From: Micromonospora arborensis
GTDB taxonomy: Bacteria > Actinomycetota > Actinomycetes > Mycobacteriales > Micromonosporaceae
Direction: 5' to 3'
Length of the DNA: 43,759 nt
Assembly: GCF_003205615.1 (NCBI RefSeq)
Contig: NZ_PYBV01000033.1
Coordinates: forward strand, 28,590 to 72,348
Below are positions 39,212 to 43,759 of this stretch, piece by piece. Within the stretch, counting starts at the first letter, position 1. Every line of letters begins with the position of its first letter. The notes beneath the pieces are model-generated. The model did not search any database and had not been told where the DNA came from. It worked only from the letters and a program-made list of their open reading frames with translations. The translations under genes and the position numbers were made by a program.

Positions 39212-39853
39212 GTGAACTGGTTGGATCTCGTCGGCTGGGCCGGCTCCGCGGTGCTGGTCTGGTCGCTGCTGCAGTCGCGCGTCCTGCGCCTGCGGGCGCT
39301 CAACCTCGTCGGCAGCGCCGTGCTGATCGGCTACAACGCCGCGATCGAGGTCTGGCCCATGGTCGGGCTCAACGTCGTACTCGCGGCGATCAACATCTGG
39401 TACCTGCGCGGGATGCTCGCCACCCGCCACGACGAGAAGACCTACCAGGTGGTGGAGGTCGGTGTCGGCGACCAGTTCCTCGCGCACACGCTGCGGGTGC
39501 ACGCCGCCGACATCATCCGGTTCAACCCTGACTTCCACTGGGATCCGGAGGTCGCGGGACGCTCCGCGTTCCTGGTGGTCACGGCCGACGAGGTGGTCGG
39601 GGTGGTGCTGTCGCACGCCGAGGCGCGCGGAGTCGCCCAGATCGACCTGGACTACGTGACCCCGAAGTTCCGTGACTTCACCCCGGGCGAGTTCGTCTAC
39701 CGGCGCAGCCACCTGTTCACCGAACGGGGCTTCCACCGGGTGGTCAGCCCACCCCGGATGGTCGCCCCGTACTACCACCGGCTCGGCTTCCGCCCGGAGG
39801 GCGACTCGTACGTCCTCGATCTGCCCGCAGCACCGGCCGCCGATCCGGCATAG
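39212..39853 (+). CDS. YgjV-like membrane domain fused to a GNAT-like domain
   Basis: Protein of 213 aa. Residues about 1-68 have three hydrophobic segments with the YgjV-family pattern (GWAGSAVLVWSLLQSRVLRLRALNLVGS, then YNAAIEVWPMVGLNVVLAAINIWYL). Residues about 75-205 resemble a GNAT acyltransferase, ending PRMVAPYYHRLGFRPEGDSYVLDL. The fusion is inferred from motifs. GTG 39212 has no Shine-Dalgarno; TAGTCT (39200-39205) ends 6 nt before it. The stop codon TAG is part of the first unit of the tandem array that follows. Confidence 0.75.
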   Translation: MNWLDLVGWAGSAVLVWSLLQSRVLRLRALNLVGSAVLIGYNAAIEVWPMVGLNVVLAAINIWYLRGMLATRHDEKTYQVVEVGVGDQFLAHTLRVHAADIIRFNPDFHWDPEVAGRSAFLVVTADEVVGVVLSHAEARGVAQIDLDYVTPKFRDFTPGEFVYRRSHLFTERGFHRVVSPPRMVAPYYHRLGFRPEGDSYVLDLPAAPAADPA

Positions 39854-40030
39854 CCTCGCCGGCCGCCGTTGCGGCATAGCGTCGCCGGCCGCCGTTGCGG
39901 CATAGCGTCGCCGGCCGCCGTTGCGGCATAGCGTCGCCGGCCGCCGTTGCGGCATAGCGTCGTCAGACGCCATTGCGGCGTGGCGTCGTGAGATGCCGAT
40001 CCGGCGTGGCGTCGTGAGACGCCGATCCGG
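39849..40030. repeat. Tandem array, seven 26-bp units
   Basis: Units begin CATAGCGTCGCCGGCC (units 1-4 nearly identical), then drift to CGTGGCGTCGTGAGA forms (units 6-7), followed by a partial unit. The array fills most of the 308-bp gap 39854-40161 and starts inside the last codons of the preceding gene. Nothing else is recognised in the gap. Confidence 0.95.
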
Positions 40031-40161
40031 CGTGGCGTCGCCGGGGCAGGATTCGGCCGGCGCCGGACGGGGCAAAGACACGCCTACGCCGGGCGGGTTC
40101 GCCGAACGGCGGGCGCCGCCGTACCGGCCGGTGCCACCACCGCAGAGGGAGCGAACCGGGC

Positions 40162-41487
40162 GTGCAGAGCTACGGGAGCCAACTGGCCCTGGTCGGGATC
40201 CTGGTCGTGATCAACGCGCTCTTCGCCGGCAGCGAGATGGCGCTGGTGTCACTGCGGGACAGCCAGATCCAGCGGTTGGAACGCGCCAGCCGGGCCGGAC
40301 GGGTGCTGGCTCGCCTCGCCAAGGACCCGAACCGCTTCCTGGCCACCATCCAGATCGGCATCACCCTGGCCGGTTTCCTGGCCTCGGCCGCCGCGGCGGT
40401 CTCGCTGGCCAAGCCCCTCGTGCCGCTGCTCGGAGTGTTCGGCGGCGCCGCCGAGACCGTGGCGATCGTGGTGGTGACTCTCGCGCTGACCTTCGTCACC
40501 CTGGTCTTCGGTGAGCTGGCACCCAAGCGGATCGCCATGCAGTCCGCCGAGCGGTGGGCGCTGCTGGTGGCGCGCCCACTCGACCTGCTCGCCAGCCTCA
40601 CCCGCCCGGCCGTCTGGGCGCTCGGCGCCACCAGCGATCTGGTGGTCCGCCTGTTCGGGCTCAACCCGAAGCACCAGCCGGAGGAGATCGGCCCGGACGA
40701 GCTGCGGGACATCGTCGCTGGGAACCACGGCTTCACCAAGGAGCAGCGCACGATCATCGCCGGCGCCGTGGAGATCGCCGACCGGCGGTTGCGGGCTGTC
40801 CTCGTACCCCGGTTGCAGGTCTTCACGCTCGACAGCGGGACCACCGCGGAGGCCGCGCGGCTCGTGCTGGCCGCGACCGGGCACTCCCGGGCGCCGGTGG
40901 TGCGCCACGGCGGCCTGGACGACACGGCCGGCGTGATCCACCTGCGTGACCTCGTGGGGGTGCCCGACGATCGCCCGGTCGACGAGATCGCCCGGCCTCC
41001 GATGCTGCTGCCCGACTCGCTGCCGGTGGTGGACGCGCTGCGTCAGTTCAAGGCCGAGCGCCAGCACATCGCGCTCGTCGTGGACGAACGCGGCGCCGTC
41101 GACGGCATCGTGACGCTGGAGGACATCCTGGAGGAGATCGTCGGAGAGATCTACGACGAGACCGACCGGGACGTGAACTCGGTTCGCCGCGACCCCGACG
41201 GTGCGCTGCTGCTCCCCGGCATCTTCCCGGTGCACGACCTTCCCGACATCGGCGTGGAGCTGCCGTCGCGCCCGGCCGGTGACTACACCACCGTCGCCGG
41301 GCTGGTGCTGGCCCGACTCGGGCACATCCCCACCGTCGTCGGAGAGGACGTCACGCTGGACGGCTGGGTGCTGGTGGTGGCCGGCATCGACCACCGGGCG
41401 ATCACCGAGGTACGACTCAGCCGCGTACCCGATGACACCGACACCGATCAGGCGGCGGAGCCGGTCCTGGACGAGGCCCGCAGCTGA
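40162..41487 (+). CDS. DUF21/CBS/CorC_HlyC-domain membrane protein
   Basis: Protein of 441 aa of the CNNM/CorC (TlyC-like 'hemolysin') family. Residues 1-195 are the DUF21 membrane domain with GSEMALVSLRDSQIQRLE and ATIQIGITLAGFLASA and FGELAPKRIAMQ; about 215-335 are two CBS domains (IVTLEDILEEIVGEIYDETD at the end); about 350-430 are the CorC_HlyC domain. Family members are linked to magnesium export. GTG 40162 is chosen; GAGGGAG lies about 12 nt upstream. Confidence 0.9.
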   Translation: MQSYGSQLALVGILVVINALFAGSEMALVSLRDSQIQRLERASRAGRVLARLAKDPNRFLATIQIGITLAGFLASAAAAVSLAKPLVPLLGVFGGAAETVAIVVVTLALTFVTLVFGELAPKRIAMQSAERWALLVARPLDLLASLTRPAVWALGATSDLVVRLFGLNPKHQPEEIGPDELRDIVAGNHGFTKEQRTIIAGAVEIADRRLRAVLVPRLQVFTLDSGTTAEAARLVLAATGHSRAPVVRHGGLDDTAGVIHLRDLVGVPDDRPVDEIARPPMLLPDSLPVVDALRQFKAERQHIALVVDERGAVDGIVTLEDILEEIVGEIYDETDRDVNSVRRDPDGALLLPGIFPVHDLPDIGVELPSRPAGDYTTVAGLVLARLGHIPTVVGEDVTLDGWVLVVAGIDHRAITEVRLSRVPDDTDTDQAAEPVLDEARS

Positions 41488-41509
41488 CCCGTCCCGACGA
41501 GGCCGCCGC

Positions 41510-41899
41510 TCAGTCGCGCGAGAGGTTCTGCAGGCGGACCTGACCCCGGGCGACCAGGCGCTCGTCGGCGTCGGTGATCTCCACCTGCCAGAGCTGCTGG
41601 CTGCGACCCCGGTGCACGGGGGTGCCGACCGCGGTCAGCTCGCCCTCGCGGACGGGCCGCAGGAAGTCGGTCTGGTTCGACACCCCGACGACCGTGCCCC
41701 GGTCGGCCAGCCAGAGCGCCCCACCGACGCTGGCCGCGGTCTCCACGACCGAGCAGTACACCCCGCCGTGCTGGATGCCGAACGGTTGGTGCAGCTCCGG
41801 ACGGACCTGCCAGCTGATGACCACGTGGTCGGCGGTCGCCTCCTCGAACTTCAAGCCGAGCAGGGCGACGAAACCACCCGTCAGGTCCGGTATCTCCAC
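41510..41899 (-). CDS. PaaI-type hotdog-fold thioesterase
   Basis: Protein of 129 aa hydrolysing an acyl-CoA thioester by family. The hotdog signature is PFGIQHGGVYCSVVETAASVGGALW, followed by QTDFLRPVREGELTAVGTPVHRG. GTG 41899 is chosen because AAGGAGGGG lies 7-9 nt upstream of it; a TTG at 41920 would place that Shine-Dalgarno inside the coding sequence. It converges on the DUF21-CBS gene 22 bp away. The acyl substrate is unknown. Confidence 0.9.
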   Translation of the reverse strand: MEIPDLTGGFVALLGLKFEEATADHVVISWQVRPELHQPFGIQHGGVYCSVVETAASVGGALWLADRGTVVGVSNQTDFLRPVREGELTAVGTPVHRGRSQQLWQVEITDADERLVARGQVRLQNLSRD

Positions 41900-41993
41900 G
41901 GCAAACCCCTCCTTGATCAATGGGGCGCAAGCCTAGCCTCGGCGGGTTGCGCGAAACCCGGTACGGGTCGATGCCGGCGATGGGGGAGAATCG

Positions 41994-43292
41994 GTGACCG
42001 TGACCGACAGTAGCCTTCCGCCGCCCGGGCGGGACTCCCTGACCGATGACCTGCTCTGGCGTGGCCTGATCCAGGACTCGACCGGCCTCGACGAGCTGCG
42101 CGAGCTGCTCGACGGCGGGAGCGCCGCCACCTACTACGTGGGCTTCGACCCGACCGCGCCGAGCCTGCACGTCGGCCACCTCATGCAGGTCACCATGGCC
42201 CGCCGGCTGCAACTCGCCGGCCACCGCCCGCTGCTGCTCGTGGGCGGGGCGACCGGGCAGATCGGCGACCCGAAGGAGACGGCCGAGCGGACGCTCAACC
42301 CGCCCGAGGTGATCGCCGGCTGGGTCGAGGTGATCCGCGACCAGCTCGCGCCCTTCGTGTCGTACACCGGTGAGAACGCGGCGCAGCTGGTCAACAACCT
42401 GGACTGGACCGGCGAGATGTCGGTGGTCGAGTTCCTGCGCGACGTGGGCAAGCACTTCCCGGTCAACAAGATGCTGGCGCGGGAGGTGGTGCGGGCGCGG
42501 TTGGAGACGGGCATCAGCTTCACCGAGTTCAGCTACCAGCTGTTGCAGGCCAACGACTTCTTCGAGCTGCACCGCCGCCACGGGTGCCAGCTCCAGTTCG
42601 GCGGGTCCGACCAGTGGGGCAACATCACCGCCGGCGTCGACTACGTGCGGCGACGGGGCGCGGGGCCGGTGCAGGCGTTCACCACGCCGTTGGTCACCAA
42701 GTCCGACGGCACGAAGTTCGGCAAGACCGAGGGCGGTGCCGTCTGGCTCGACCCGACGATGACCAGTCCGTACGCGTTCTACCAGTTCTGGCTCAACGTC
42801 GAAGACCGGGAGGTCGACCGCTACCTGCGCTACTTCAGCTTCCGCACGCGCGACGAGTTGGAGGAGTTGGCGAAGGCGACCGCCGAGCGGCCGGCGGCTC
42901 GCCTGGCGCAGCGGGCGCTCGCCGAGGAACTCACCACCTTGGTGCACGGCCCCGATGAGACCCGGCAGGCGGTCGCCGCCAGTCAGGCGCTCTTCGGGCG
43001 CGGGTCGCTGGACGACCTCGCCCCGGAGACACTGCGGGCGGCGCTTGCCGAAGCCGGGCTGGTGCGCCTTACCGGCGAATTGCCGGATGTCGCGGGCCTG
43101 CTGCGGGATTCCGGGCTCGTGAGTGGCCTCAAGGAGGCCCGTCGGGTGATCGCCGAGGGCGGCGCCTACGTCAACAACAACAGGGTTACCGAGGTGGACG
43201 CCGAGGTCTCGCCGGCCGATCTGCTGCATGGGCGATACCTGGTGCTGCGCCGTGGCAAACGCTCGTTCGCGGGCGTTGAGCTGGGTGAATAG
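41994..43292 (+). CDS. tyrS: Tyrosyl-tRNA synthetase
   Basis: Class I synthetase of 432 aa charging tRNA-Tyr. ATP-binding motifs: HIGH as HVGH in TAPSLHVGHLMQ and KMSKS as KFGKT in KSDGTKFGKTEGG. The tyrosine pocket includes YYVGFDPTAP and QLLQANDFFEL. A C-terminal S4 RNA-binding domain is present (KEARRVIAEGGAYVNNNRV). GTG 41994 has GGGGAGAA about 6 nt upstream. A strong hairpin follows the stop. Confidence 0.96.
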   Translation: MTVTDSSLPPPGRDSLTDDLLWRGLIQDSTGLDELRELLDGGSAATYYVGFDPTAPSLHVGHLMQVTMARRLQLAGHRPLLLVGGATGQIGDPKETAERTLNPPEVIAGWVEVIRDQLAPFVSYTGENAAQLVNNLDWTGEMSVVEFLRDVGKHFPVNKMLAREVVRARLETGISFTEFSYQLLQANDFFELHRRHGCQLQFGGSDQWGNITAGVDYVRRRGAGPVQAFTTPLVTKSDGTKFGKTEGGAVWLDPTMTSPYAFYQFWLNVEDREVDRYLRYFSFRTRDELEELAKATAERPAARLAQRALAEELTTLVHGPDETRQAVAASQALFGRGSLDDLAPETLRAALAEAGLVRLTGELPDVAGLLRDSGLVSGLKEARRVIAEGGAYVNNNRVTEVDAEVSPADLLHGRYLVLRRGKRSFAGVELGE

Positions 43293-43317
43293 CCGTCCGT
43301 CGACGATGTGACCGGGG

Positions 43318-43357
43318 ACGCGTCCGGCGGATTTGACGATCATCCCGCCGGACGCGT
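43318..43357 (+). terminator. tyrS terminator hairpin
   Basis: Perfect 13-bp stem ACGCGTCCGGCGG / CCGCCGGACGCGT with a 14-nt loop, followed by the pyrimidine-rich TTTCTCTCT. Its loop holds TTGACG and its 3' edge TAACTT, a promoter-like pair. Confidence 0.8.
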
Positions 43358-43362
43358 AACTT
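43333..43362 (+). promoter_or_regulatory. Candidate rrn promoter 1
   Basis: TTGACG (43333-43338), 18-bp spacer, TAACTT (43357-43362). It overlaps the tyrS terminator hairpin. Confidence 0.5.
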
Positions 43363-43501
43363 TCTCTCTGCCAGCGCGGAACGGACGAAACAGGCGAAAG
43401 CCTGAAACGGCCGGAGCGCAGGCCAACGGCCTCGGGGCCGGGCGGGCATGCCCACCGGATCCCGGACCGGGAGGTGCCCCCAGAAACGCCGCGAGGCGGA
43501 T

Positions 43502-43530
43502 TTGGTGCGGCGAAACCGACCGGGTAAGGT
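43502..43530 (+). promoter_or_regulatory. Candidate rrn promoter 2
   Basis: TTGGTG (43502-43507), 17-bp spacer CGGCGAAACCGACCGGG, TAAGGT (43525-43530). The spacer is very like that of promoter 3, which suggests duplicated promoters. Confidence 0.6.
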
Positions 43531-43670
43531 TACCAACCGGCAGGGCACCGGGCGGGTCGCGGGAAATCGCGACGGCCGGCCTGCCGAATCCATGACGAGC
43601 GCGGCGCAAGCCGGTCGAGACATGGTGCCCGCATTATCGGGTGAAGCACGACGAACCGGGAAACACCGGT

Positions 43671-43699
43671 TTGACACGGCGGAAACGAGCGGGTAACGT
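43671..43699 (+). promoter_or_regulatory. Candidate rrn promoter 3 and leader of a downstream rRNA operon
   Basis: TTGACA (43671-43676, consensus), 17-bp spacer CGGCGGAAACGAGCGGG, TAACGT (43694-43699). Transcription would start near 43706 and run through a small hairpin, GCGCT-GGAA-AGCGC (43714-43727), to the window end. Tandem strong promoters after tyrS with no ORF in the 467-bp stretch suggest the leader of a 16S-23S-5S operon just outside the window (inference). Confidence 0.65.
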
Positions 43700-43759
43700 A
43701 GTAAAAGTGCCTGGCGCTGGAAAGCGCTAGGGATGCGGTACGAAAAGCCCCGAAGCGGG

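Noticed and set aside
39849..40030. CRISPR array or coding extension of the YgjV-GNAT gene
   Set aside because: Units are head to tail without spacers, and the first unit contains the gene's TAG stop.
41448..43343. A 631-codon minus-strand open frame
   Set aside because: It is antisense to tyrS and runs across the thioesterase gene in another frame; no family similarity is visible.

Overview
The window is high-GC DNA with actinobacterial gene order, and it most resembles a Micromonosporaceae chromosome (Micromonospora or Salinispora type). Support comes from GTG starts, ATGA/GTGA stop-start overlaps, an rpe-rib-hisEG neighbourhood, infC-rpmI-rplT-rRNA methyltransferase-pheST, a complete argCJBDFRGH cluster, and the CE1758/CE1759 flavoprotein pair. 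The genus is inferred from gene content and style, not from a marker sequence. No phage, transposase, CRISPR array or tRNA gene is visible; this is core chromosome with repeat-rich gaps.

Layout. 1-2.0 kb: two tandem paralogous lipoproteins on the minus strand. 2.2-3.9 kb: rpe and a REC-GGDEF-like regulator. 3.9-8.4 kb: an FMN riboswitch followed by ribD-ribE-ribM-ribBA-ribH, which covers riboflavin synthesis (except the phosphatase) plus a PnuC-type transporter. 8.5-11.0 kb (minus): a polar amino acid ABC importer. 11.1-12.3 kb: hisE-hisG. 12.3-14.2 kb: a repeat-rich stretch (tandem arrays and GATC-ended palindromes) around one small PH-domain membrane protein gene. 14.2-20.3 kb: infC (probably AUC-initiated), rpmI, rplT, a TrmH-type methyltransferase, pheS, pheT. 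20.4-29.0 kb: argC-J-B-D-F-R-G-H with a promoter and candidate ArgR sites in front.

29.0-43.3 kb is a mixed region: an MmcQ/YjbR-like gene, a helix-turn-helix gene divergent from a DNA-3-methyladenine glycosylase, an SDR/NTF2-like pair divergent from a LysR regulator, a fructosamine-kinase-like gene, a BNR-repeat protein with a ThiS/MoaD-like partner, the LLM monooxygenase/FMN reductase pair, a double universal stress protein, two GNAT-type genes (one fused to a YgjV-like membrane domain), a DUF21-CBS membrane protein, a hotdog thioesterase and tyrS. The last 0.45 kb carries three promoter-like sequences in tandem and looks like the leader of an rRNA operon whose 16S gene would lie just beyond the window.

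The most unusual content is not a protein system. It is (i) a set of 74-81 bp palindromic intergenic elements with GATC-containing ends, two of them present as diverged pairs about 17-23 kb apart, several sitting beside short-period tandem arrays; (ii) a recurring layout in which a -10-like hexamer lies exactly 6-7 nt before the start codon with no Shine-Dalgarno, suggesting many leaderless mRNAs; and (iii) infC whose only well-placed start after its Shine-Dalgarno is AUC.
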